Positions 1 to 4,646 of a stretch of 5,782 bases of DNA are shown one piece after another (the first letter of the stretch is position 1; each line of letters starts with the position of its first letter). Under the pieces are notes generated by a model that was not told where the DNA came from, did not search any database, and was given only the letters and a program-made list of their open reading frames with translations. The stretch lies in assembly GCA_016219075.1 (NCBI GenBank), contig JACRCJ010000103.1, forward strand, positions 1 through 5,782, written 5' to 3'. The translations under genes and the position numbers were made by a program. The DNA is from Deltaproteobacteria bacterium. GTDB taxonomy: Bacteria > Desulfobacterota > GWC2-55-46.

Positions 1-4
1 AATT

Positions 5-24
5 CCCTGTAGCTTGCTACAGGG
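5..24. repeat. Perfect hairpin with CTTG tetraloop
   Basis: An 8-bp perfect stem (CCCTGTAG / CTACAGGG) encloses a CTTG tetraloop, a loop known to be very stable in RNA. A similar element with the same AGCTTGCT core lies at 137-156, which suggests a small dispersed palindromic repeat family. It is followed by TTTCCTT, so it could also act as a weak terminator for a gene left of the window. Seen directly: the pairing. Inferred: the repeat-family status. Confidence 0.6.
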
Positions 25-38
25 TTTCCTTGTAAAAT

Positions 39-125
39 CCTCCCCCTCGATGGGGGAGGGAAGGGTGGGGGTGAAAAAATGTTTTCACCCTCCCCTCAGT
101 CCCCTCCCATCAAGGGAGGGGAGGC
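39..125. repeat. Composite palindromic repeat, MITE/REP-like
   Basis: Three perfect hairpins follow one another. The first is CCTCCCCC (39-46) with GGGGGAGG (52-59). The second is GGGTGAAAA (69-77) with TTTTCACCC (82-90). The third is CCCCTCCC (101-108) with GGGAGGGG (114-121). The outer two are also roughly inverted copies of each other, so the whole unit reads as an imperfect inverted repeat with a hairpin in the middle. It has no coding content. The layout resembles non-autonomous repeat units scattered between genes, but copy number cannot be judged from this window. Confidence 0.6.
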
Positions 126-136
126 TTAAGGAGATA

Positions 137-156
137 CCCCGGAGCTTGCTCCGAGG
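137..156. repeat. Second CTTG-loop hairpin, related to the one at 5-24
   Basis: CCCCGGAG (137-144) pairs with CTCCGAGG (149-156) around a CTTG loop, with one C/A mismatch. It shares the AGCTTGCT core and orientation of the hairpin at 5-24 and sits on the other side of the composite repeat at 39-125. The three may be one compound element. Confidence 0.5.
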
Positions 157-191
157 TGGTTCATTAGATTGCTAAACCTTTTGCCTGAAAC

Positions 192-232
192 AAAAAGCCC
201 GCTGGCCTCATCGGCCAGCGGGCTTTGATTTT
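192..232. terminator. Strong intrinsic terminator, probably bidirectional
   Basis: A perfect 14-bp stem, AAAGCCCGCTGGCC (194-207) with GGCCAGCGGGCTTT (213-226), closes a 5-nt loop. On the + strand it is followed by GATTTT; on the - strand it is followed by a T-run (complement of AAAAA at 192-196). It would end transcription of a gene left of the window and insulate the perR promoter downstream. Confidence 0.85.
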
Positions 233-411
233 CTGGCGGCTATCTCCTGACAGGCGCGGATTTCGCCGCGTTTTCAATCTCCGGAAACGCGACTTTATAG
301 TGATGGAATTCTGAAATAAAACATTGGAAAATTTTTTATAGGGATTTATCTCTAAAAACAGGGGGTTGCGTTAAGGCGGCGATAAAGAGGATGAAAAAGG
401 TCGAAAATGTC
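233..411. other. Gene-free stretch upstream of the perR promoter
   Basis: I find no coding region here. Two mutually exclusive small hairpins share bases 267-270. One is CGCGG (255-259) with CCGCG (266-270), followed by TTTTC, which could be a weak terminator. The other is CGCGTTT (267-273) with AAACGCG (285-291). The AT-rich part at about 300-360 could be an UP-like or binding region for the promoter, but no motif supports that clearly. Confidence 0.4.
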
Positions 412-439
412 TTGACAAGGGGCGCGGATATTGTATAAT
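412..439 (+). promoter_or_regulatory. Sigma-70 promoter of the perR operon
   Basis: A perfect -35 TTGACA (412-417) and a perfect -10 TATAAT (434-439) are separated by 16 bp. Transcription is expected to start near 445-447. The in-frame ATG at 438 overlaps the -10 box, so it cannot be on the transcript. This rules out the longest perR reading frame and supports the ATG at 480. Confidence 0.88.
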
Positions 440-469
440 GGAATTATTCCAAGATGAGAATGATTCTAA
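438..469 (+). promoter_or_regulatory. Tandem GAATnATTC palindromes, candidate PerR operators
   Basis: Two 11-bp palindromes, GGAATTATTCC (440-450) and AGAATGATTCT (457-467), have centres 17 bp apart. Extended to a 7-1-7 layout, the second (455-469) has half sites TGAGAAT and TTAGAAT, close to the Per-box half site TTATAAT and the Fur-box half site TGATAAT. The first covers the expected transcription start and touches the -10 box; the second lies just downstream. A bound Fur-family repressor would block initiation, so autoregulation of perR and control of the two genes behind it is the natural reading. The palindromes are seen directly; protein binding is inferred. Confidence 0.65.
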
Positions 470-479
470 AAGAGGCCGC

Positions 480-890
480 ATGGAAGATCTGATCAACAAG
501 TACAAGGGCAGGGGTTTCAAGCTTACGCCGCAGAGGATAGAGATACTCAGGTTCCTTGAAGGCAACACCTCTCACCCGACGGCGGAGGATATCTATAGGG
601 AGATCAAAAAGAAGTACGGGACGGTCTCTTTCGCTACGGTCTACAACACGCTTCAGGCCCTTAAAGAAAGGGGAGAGCTCCTTGAGGTCACAATCGACCC
701 GGAAAGAAAACACTTTGACCCCAACTCAACTCCGCACCACCACATAATATGCGGCTCGTGCGGAAAGATAGAAGATGTCTTCGAGGACTACTCAGGGGCC
801 CTTAAGCTTCCGGAGAAGGTGCTTGAGAAGTTCACTGCTACCGGCAATCACATTGATTTTTTCGGGATTTGCGCTGATTGCAAAAATTAA
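480..890 (+). CDS. perR: PerR-type peroxide-responsive repressor, Fur family
   Basis: A 136-residue metal-dependent transcriptional repressor with a winged-helix DNA-binding half (about 1-75) and a dimerisation/metal half (about 80-136). The DNA-binding part has LTPQR (15-19), HPTAEDIY (32-39) and the recognition helix TVSFATVYNTL (48-58). Every metal ligand of Bacillus subtilis PerR has a counterpart shifted by exactly five positions: H32, D80, H86, H88 and D99 for the regulatory Fe/Mn site (H37, D85, H91, H93, D104), and C91, C94, C131, C134 for structural zinc (C96, C99, C136, C139). Aspartate rather than glutamate at D99 favours PerR over Fur. In that family, iron-catalysed oxidation of the regulatory-site histidines by peroxide releases DNA. 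The ATG at 480 has AGAGG six bases upstream; the ATG at 438 lies inside the -10 box. It leads an operon with a peroxiredoxin 26 nt downstream. Metal preference (Fe or Mn) cannot be read from sequence. Confidence 0.88.
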   Translation: MEDLINKYKGRGFKLTPQRIEILRFLEGNTSHPTAEDIYREIKKKYGTVSFATVYNTLQALKERGELLEVTIDPERKHFDPNSTPHHHIICGSCGKIEDVFEDYSGALKLPEKVLEKFTATGNHIDFFGICADCKN

Positions 891-916
891 AAACATACCA
901 CAAGGAGGACAGGGAC

Positions 917-1510
917 ATGGCAGAAGCGATAGTACAGAGCGAGGCGCCGGATTTCAAGGCGCAGGCGGTGATGGAGGACGGCAGCGTGAAGGAGATAAAG
1001 CTTTCGGACTACAGGGGAAAGTATGTCGTGCTCTTCTTCTACCCGCTTGATTTTACATTCGTATGCCCTACCGAGATACTTGCCATAAGCGACAGGATCG
1101 AGGAGTTCGAGGCGCGTAACACCCAGGTCATAGGCGTATCCGTTGACAGCCACTTCTCACACATCGCGTGGAGAGGCACGCCGAGGAAGAAGGGCGGCAT
1201 AGGCGAAGTAAGCTATCCGCTGGTCTCGGACCTCGACAAGAGCATCTGCAGGAATTACGGCGTCCTTATCGAAAAGCCGGGCATCGCTCTAAGGGGGCTC
1301 TTCCTCATAGACAAGGCCGGCAAGATACGCCACATAACGATAAACGACCTGCCGCTCGGAAGGAATGTGGACGAGGTGTTGAGGATGGTCGATGCCGTAC
1401 AGTTCAACGAGAAGCACGGCGAGGTATGCCCGGCCAACTGGAGCAAGGGCGCCGAGGGCATGAAGCCAGACCAGAAGGGGCTTGAGAAGTACGCGTCGGC
1501 TCATTTTTAA
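917..1510 (+). CDS. Typical 2-Cys peroxiredoxin (Prx1/AhpC family)
   Basis: A 197-residue cytoplasmic thiol peroxidase that reduces H2O2, alkyl hydroperoxides and probably peroxynitrite. The peroxidatic cysteine is C50 in DFTFVCPTEI, with T47 and conserved R126 (LRGLFLID) completing the active site. The resolving cysteine is C171 in HGEVCPANW, so the oxidised form should be an intersubunit disulfide. An extra cysteine, C111, is not part of the usual mechanism. A GGIG motif (93-96) matches the GGLG loop of peroxide-sensitive enzymes, but the C-terminal YF partner is replaced (EKYASAHF). The start at 917 follows AAGGAGG (902-908) at 8 nt; a longer frame would begin inside perR. No AhpF or thioredoxin reductase gene is adjacent, but a rubredoxin-type protein follows, so the electron donor is open. 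No symbol is given because AhpC, TsaA and Prx names overlap here. The class is certain. Confidence 0.95.
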   Translation: MAEAIVQSEAPDFKAQAVMEDGSVKEIKLSDYRGKYVVLFFYPLDFTFVCPTEILAISDRIEEFEARNTQVIGVSVDSHFSHIAWRGTPRKKGGIGEVSYPLVSDLDKSICRNYGVLIEKPGIALRGLFLIDKAGKIRHITINDLPLGRNVDEVLRMVDAVQFNEKHGEVCPANWSKGAEGMKPDQKGLEKYASAHF

Positions 1511-1536
1511 GAAAAATTCATCTCGGAGGAAGCGTG

Positions 1537-1647
1537 ATGGCTGCATGGGAATGCAAGGACTGCGGATATTCCAAGGATTCAAGGTGCAAACCGAAGAAGT
1601 GCCCGGAGTGCGGCAAGGGAGACTTCGAGAAAAAAGAAGACTCATAG
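1537..1647 (+). CDS. 36-residue rubrerythrin-type rubredoxin-like iron protein
   Basis: A very small protein, MAAWECKDCGY... to ...DFEKKEDS. Two CxxC pairs, C6/C9 and C22/C25 (CPECG), are separated by 12 residues. This is the spacing of the C-terminal rubredoxin-like domain of rubrerythrin; classical rubredoxin has about 29 residues between its pairs. W4, the CGY turn (9-11) and F30 also match that domain. It should bind one Fe(SCys)4 centre, or zinc. An additional cysteine, C17, sits in an RCKPKKCPECG stretch that I associate with a family of small 'RCKP-type' rubredoxin-like proteins. GGAGGA (1525-1530) lies 6 nt before the ATG, and the gap from the peroxiredoxin gene is 26 nt, so it is translated from the perR operon. 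A role as electron carrier to the peroxiredoxin or another peroxidase is inferred; a zinc-ribbon role is the alternative. Confidence 0.8.
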   Translation: MAAWECKDCGYSKDSRCKPKKCPECGKGDFEKKEDS

Positions 1648-1670
1648 CAGGCTGCGGGAAAACGCAACCC

Positions 1671-1755
1671 GACCCACCCAACGGGCGGGTCCCCCGGCAA
1701 TCCAGGGACGGATTGCCACTGGGTGCTCGCCGGCTCACGAAGTGATAAGGCGAGC
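1671..1755 (+). repeat. Three consecutive hairpins downstream of the rubredoxin-like gene
   Basis: GACCCACCC (1671-1679) pairs with GGGCGGGTC (1683-1691), with one mismatch and a 3-nt loop. GGCAATCC (1696-1703) pairs perfectly with GGATTGCC (1710-1717). GCTCGCC (1725-1731) pairs with GGCGAGC (1749-1755), and inside it TCAC (1735-1738) pairs with GTGA (1742-1745) across a symmetric 3x3 internal loop. None has an adjacent U-tract, so they are not ordinary intrinsic terminators. They may stabilise the 3' end of the perR operon mRNA, or be a structured RNA or dispersed repeat. Confidence 0.55.
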
Positions 1756-1834
1756 TATACAAATGAAATCTTCCTTGCCAGCCACGACCAAAAGGGAGTG
1801 CAATTGCGAGGCTTTTTTAACGTCAATAGAAAGT

Positions 1835-1879
1835 GCCTGAGACAATACGGCATTCAAAACTGTAAACGAAGTCTCAGGC
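1835..1879. repeat. 9-bp inverted repeat GCCTGAGAC / GTCTCAGGC
   Basis: Perfect 9-bp arms at 1835-1843 and 1871-1879 are separated by 27 nt. It has no T-run, so it is not a canonical terminator. It could be a stem in the sigma gene leader or a pair of half sites for a DNA-binding protein. Confidence 0.5.
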
Positions 1880-1895
1880 GCACCAACATTTAAAA

Positions 1896-1969
1896 AGCGA
1901 TTTGTGAGATTTGGCTGAATTCACTTCAGACAAATCGTTACTGAAAAAGCCATGGAAGGACTTTTTCAG
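1896..1969 (+). repeat. Two adjacent hairpins just upstream of the sigma factor start
   Basis: In the first hairpin, CGATTTGT (1898-1905) pairs with ACAAATCG (1930-1937), and CTGAA (1915-1919) pairs with TTCAG (1925-1929) directly inside the 3' arm, leaving a 9-nt bulge on the 5' side. In the second, CTGAAAAAG (1941-1949) pairs perfectly with CTTTTTCAG (1961-1969) over an 11-nt loop. The TTG codon at 1911 is in the bulge of the first. The second ends 31 nt before the Shine-Dalgarno sequence. This looks more like a folded 5' untranslated region than coding sequence. Confidence 0.55.
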
Positions 1970-2012
1970 CACCCTGATAGATAAGGCATCGGGGACGGAA
2001 GGGAGGACTCAG

Positions 2013-3017
2013 ATGATACAGGATTGCTTGTGTTACGACCGGAAGAAGTTCACGAATCTTCATGTCGAGACCGAAGATGGCTCCTCCGGCACGGCTGCAA
2101 GAGGGGCGCGCAAATACCGGCACAGAGACGACGGAGGTTCGTTTAAAAGAAGCGTTGAGGCCGGGGAGAAGGCCGGTCGCGACGGATTCAACACGGATTC
2201 GGTCAACATATACTTCAACAGCATAAAGAGGTTCGCTCTCTTGACGAAAAGAGACGAGAAGGCCCTGGCCGAAAGGGTCGTCAAGGGCGACAAGGAAGCC
2301 CGCAGGCGCATGATAGAGGCCAACTTGAGGCTCGTAGTCAATATCGCCAAGCACTACCTCAACCGGGGGCTGTCGTTTCCGGACCTCATCGAGGAGGGCA
2401 ACATCGGGCTCATAAAGTCGGTAGAGAGGTTCAAGCCGACACGGGGCTGCAAGTTCTCCACATACGCGACCTACTGGATAAGGCAGACCATCGACAGAGC
2501 CATTGCCAACCAGGCCAATACGGTGAGGCTGCCGATACACATCACTACCGACCTCTCGAAGCTCTCCAGGGCCTCAAGGGAACTGAACTCCACCCTTAAC
2601 AGGGAACCGAGCGTCACGGAGCTTTCCGAGAAGTCCGGGCTTTCGGGCAGGTATGTGAAGAAACTCACGGGTATAAACAGGAAGAGCTACTCGCTGGATA
2701 CGGCGGTCTCCGAGGACGGCGAGCAGACGATGCTCGACAGGCTCGAGGACGAAAGCGCCGTTTCTCCGATGGAGGCGGTAGGCGAAGCCGTCAGGACAGC
2801 GCTGGTCAACGAATGGATAAACCGGCTCGATGAAAACGAGCGGAGGATCATAAAACTCAGGTTCGGCCTCGACGGAGAAGAGCCGATGACGCTTGAGGGC
2901 GTCGGCAGGACATTCGGGATCACAAGGGAAAGGGTAAGACAAATTGAAGCGAAGGCGCTCAATAAACTGAGAAAGACGGTCGAGGAGACCGATATCGCCT
3001 TCTCGGATGTAGTATAG
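2013..3017 (+). CDS. rpoS: RpoS-like sigma-70 family (group 2) sigma factor
   Basis: A 334-residue RNA polymerase sigma subunit that directs core polymerase to -10/-35 promoters. Region 1.2 begins near D62 (SVNIYFNSIKR). Region 2 covers about 100-167 and includes NLRLVVNIAKHY, the core-binding DLIEEGNIGLIK and the -10 recognition helix FSTYATYWIRQTIDRAI (148-164). Region 3 spans about 174-253 and includes RLPIH. Region 4.2 is TLEGVGRTFGITRERVRQIEAKALNKLR (293-320 in two runs: helix-turn-helix, then the basic tail). No region 1.1 is visible; the first 60 residues are charged and not recognisable. From memory of the family, wording such as DESAVSPM and the C-terminal DVV recall delta-proteobacterial RpoS more than RpoD, so a stress or stationary-phase role is likely but unproven. 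The ATG at 2013 has GGGAGG six bases upstream; the frame is open to a TTG at 1911, which lacks such a site and lies within a hairpin. Tandem terminators follow. Confidence 0.82.
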   Translation: MIQDCLCYDRKKFTNLHVETEDGSSGTAARGARKYRHRDDGGSFKRSVEAGEKAGRDGFNTDSVNIYFNSIKRFALLTKRDEKALAERVVKGDKEARRRMIEANLRLVVNIAKHYLNRGLSFPDLIEEGNIGLIKSVERFKPTRGCKFSTYATYWIRQTIDRAIANQANTVRLPIHITTDLSKLSRASRELNSTLNREPSVTELSEKSGLSGRYVKKLTGINRKSYSLDTAVSEDGEQTMLDRLEDESAVSPMEAVGEAVRTALVNEWINRLDENERRIIKLRFGLDGEEPMTLEGVGRTFGITRERVRQIEAKALNKLRKTVEETDIAFSDVV

Positions 3018-3080
3018 GGTTTACCCCCCGGACATAGAAAACTCACTTCACACACTCTCCCCATACTACCGCAAAAAACG

Positions 3081-3117
3081 CAGGGGGCGGGCCAAAAGGC
3101 CCGCCCCCTGTACCTTT
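3081..3117 (+). terminator. Intrinsic terminator after the sigma factor gene
   Basis: A perfect 13-bp stem, CAGGGGGCGGGCC (3081-3093) with GGCCCGCCCCCTG (3098-3110), has an AAAA loop and is followed by TACCTTTT. It lies 63 nt after the sigma factor stop codon. Confidence 0.88.
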
Positions 3118-3118
3118 T

Positions 3119-3157
3119 CCGGGGGGGCGGCTGAGTTTACGGCCCCCCCGGCCTTTT
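3119..3157 (+). terminator. Second tandem GC-rich terminator
   Basis: CCGGGGGGGC (3119-3128) pairs with GCCCCCCCGG (3142-3151), a perfect 10-bp stem with a 13-nt loop, followed by CCTTTT. Its 3' arm overlaps another possible stem: CCGGC plus CTTTT (3148-3157) with AAAAG (3161-3165) and GCCGG (3167-3171). A third option is GGCCTTT (3150-3156) with AAAGGCC (3172-3178). These folds exclude one another. The simplest reading is a back-up terminator insulating the next promoter. Confidence 0.7.
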
Positions 3158-3189
3158 CATAAAAGAGCCGGAAAGGCCTGTTTTATCGG

Positions 3190-3218
3190 TTACAAGCAAA
3201 GGCCGATTCTGTTATACT
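3190..3218 (+). promoter_or_regulatory. Candidate sigma-70 promoter of the FAD dehydrogenase gene
   Basis: The -10 TATACT (3213-3218) matches consensus at five of six positions. A weak -35 TTACAA (3190-3195) lies 17 bp upstream. Transcription would start near 3225, right at the GTG that opens the longest reading frame, which argues for a start further in. Confidence 0.55.
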
Positions 3219-3256
3219 GACGGGTGGAGCGAGTAAGGCTTAAGGGGATGAACTCT

Positions 3257-4591
3257 ATGAACTACGATTGCATCATCGTCGGGGCGGGCCCAGCCGGGAT
3301 ATTCGCCGCCCTTGAGCTCGTGACGAAAAGCGAGGGTAAGAGGTTCCTCCTCATAGAGAAGGGCAAGGACCTCCCGGGGCGAAACAGGAAGGAGATATTC
3401 TCGGGCTGGGGAGGGGCCGGGACCTACAGCGACGGCAAGCTCAACATCTCAAGGGATGTCGGCGGCTTTTTAAACGAGTACAAGGAGCCGGGAGAGCTCG
3501 ACGAGCTACTGGCCTACGCGGACGGCCTGTACCTTGAATACGGCGCCCCGGCAGAGCTCAAAGGCTGCGACACGGCGGCGGTGGCCGCTATCGAGCACAG
3601 GGCCGCGGAAGCGGGCCTGAGGCTCATCCCTTTCCCGATAAGGCACATCGGCACCGACAGGTGTCTGCAGCTTCTCAAGAACCTGAGGGCCGCCCTTGAG
3701 GGCAAGGTAGATATAGTCTTTGACAAAGAGGTCACGGAAGTCATAAACAGAGCTGGCAGGGTCCTGGGCGTAAGGACCGCCGAAGGAGTAGAGTTCCTAT
3801 CGGACTTCGTTATACTCTGCCCCGGAAGGATAGGGGCCCGGTGGCTTAAGGAGATGGCCGGAAAGATCGGTCTTTCCACAGTCAACAACCCGGTCGACAT
3901 AGGCGTAAGGGTGGAGGTCCCGGCAACTGTATTGAGCCATGTGACGGATGTGGTGCACGAGGCGAAGCTCACCTATAACTCAAAGAAGTTCGACGACCCG
4001 GTAAGGACATTCTGCATGAACCCTTACGGGGTGGTCGTAAAGGAGAGGAACGCGGGTTTCTGCACCGTAAACGGGCACAGCTACTCCGTCAAGAGGTCCG
4101 GGAACACTAACTTCGCCCTCCTCGTCTCCACCGTCTTCACCGAACCGTTCCACGAGCCGATAGCATACGGCGAGTACATCGCAAGGCTTGCGAACCTCCT
4201 CGGGGACGGCATCATAGTACAGAGGCTCGGGGACCTCCTGCACGGCAGACGCTCAACCGTTGAGAGGATAAAGCGCGGCAGCCTCGCGCCTACGCTCAAG
4301 GACGCCACCCCCGGAGACCTTTCGTTCGTCCTGCCGTACAGGTATCTCGCGGACATCATGGAGATGCTCGAGGCCCTCGACGGGTTCGCCCCAGGAATAA
4401 ACTCCCCGGTAACGCTCCTTTATGGCGTAGAGGTCAAGTTCTATTCGCTGAGGCCCCGATTGACCGGTTCACTGGAGACGGAGGTCAAGAACCTCTTTGC
4501 CGCCGGCGACGGCGCCGGGGTGACAAGGGGGATACTCCAGGCGTCGGTATCCGGCATCATAGCCGCAAGAGAGATACTTAAAAGGCTCTGA
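3257..4591 (+). CDS. COG2509-type FAD-dependent dehydrogenase of unknown substrate
   Basis: A 444-residue flavoprotein. The N-terminal FAD-binding Rossmann fold starts DCIIVGAGPAG (4-14, GxGxxG at 9-14), and the acidic residue after the second strand is E34 (LLIEKG), expected to hold the ribose of FAD. A second signature, GWGGAGTYSDGKL (50-62), is what I associate with the uncharacterised COG2509 dehydrogenases. The C-terminal FAD-contacting segment is NLFAAGDGAGVTRG (412-425), so the protein is complete. There is no signal peptide or membrane helix; it should be cytoplasmic. The reaction is not known for the family, and I do not assign one. AAGGGG (3242-3247) lies 9 nt before the ATG at 3257. 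Upstream choices are a GTG at 3224, at the predicted transcription start, and an ATG at 3248 that abuts this same AAGGGG. A TrmJ-like gene follows after 55 nt, probably co-transcribed; a bulged stem including the stop codon (TGACG / CGTCA, 4589-4602) has no T-run. Confidence 0.85.
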   Translation: MNYDCIIVGAGPAGIFAALELVTKSEGKRFLLIEKGKDLPGRNRKEIFSGWGGAGTYSDGKLNISRDVGGFLNEYKEPGELDELLAYADGLYLEYGAPAELKGCDTAAVAAIEHRAAEAGLRLIPFPIRHIGTDRCLQLLKNLRAALEGKVDIVFDKEVTEVINRAGRVLGVRTAEGVEFLSDFVILCPGRIGARWLKEMAGKIGLSTVNNPVDIGVRVEVPATVLSHVTDVVHEAKLTYNSKKFDDPVRTFCMNPYGVVVKERNAGFCTVNGHSYSVKRSGNTNFALLVSTVFTEPFHEPIAYGEYIARLANLLGDGIIVQRLGDLLHGRRSTVERIKRGSLAPTLKDATPGDLSFVLPYRYLADIMEMLEALDGFAPGINSPVTLLYGVEVKFYSLRPRLTGSLETEVKNLFAAGDGAGVTRGILQASVSGIIAAREILKRL

Positions 4592-4646
4592 CGCTTCCGT
4601 CAAAGAGGCCTGGGCTGAAAAAACAGGGAGAAGGAAAAAGGGCGCC

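Larger units (their letters stand above)
1648..2012 (+). other. Gene-free region and probable structured leader of the sigma factor gene
   Basis: This 365-nt stretch has no convincing gene but is dense in inverted repeats, listed separately at 1671-1755, 1835-1879 and 1896-1969. There is a T6 run at 1813-1818 and a good Shine-Dalgarno sequence GGGAGG at 2001-2006. I see no strong sigma-70 or sigma-54 promoter; TATACA (1756-1761) is a possible -10 without a good -35, so read-through from the perR operon is also possible. The sigma factor frame is open back to a TTG at 1911, but that codon lies inside a hairpin and lacks a ribosome-binding site. I match no known riboswitch class. Confidence 0.5.

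Noticed and set aside
391..438. 15-codon frame starting at ATG 391 after AGAGG
   Set aside because: It lies across the perR promoter and ends within it; the DNA is better explained as promoter.
438..479. Upstream extension of perR from ATG 438
   Set aside because: The ATG is within the TATAAT -10 box of a consensus promoter, so it would not be transcribed; the metal-ligand offset to Bacillus PerR also fits a start at 480.
878..916. Upstream extension of the peroxiredoxin from ATG 878
   Set aside because: It overlaps the 3' end of perR, adds 13 residues not seen in the family, and the strong AAGGAGG points to ATG 917.
1482..1762. Longer overlapping frames on both strands across the end of the peroxiredoxin gene and the hairpin region
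   Set aside because: They have no Shine-Dalgarno support, resemble no family, and overlap two well-supported genes in other frames.
1763..1840. 25-codon frame that could be a leader peptide before the sigma factor gene
   Set aside because: Only AAGGCGAG at 8 nt supports it, there is no recognisable repeat of regulatory codons, and frames this short arise often by chance.
1648..1910. Known riboswitch, 6S RNA or tmRNA in the sigma factor leader
   Set aside because: No conserved core of any class I know is present, although several stems exist; a covariance-model search would settle it.
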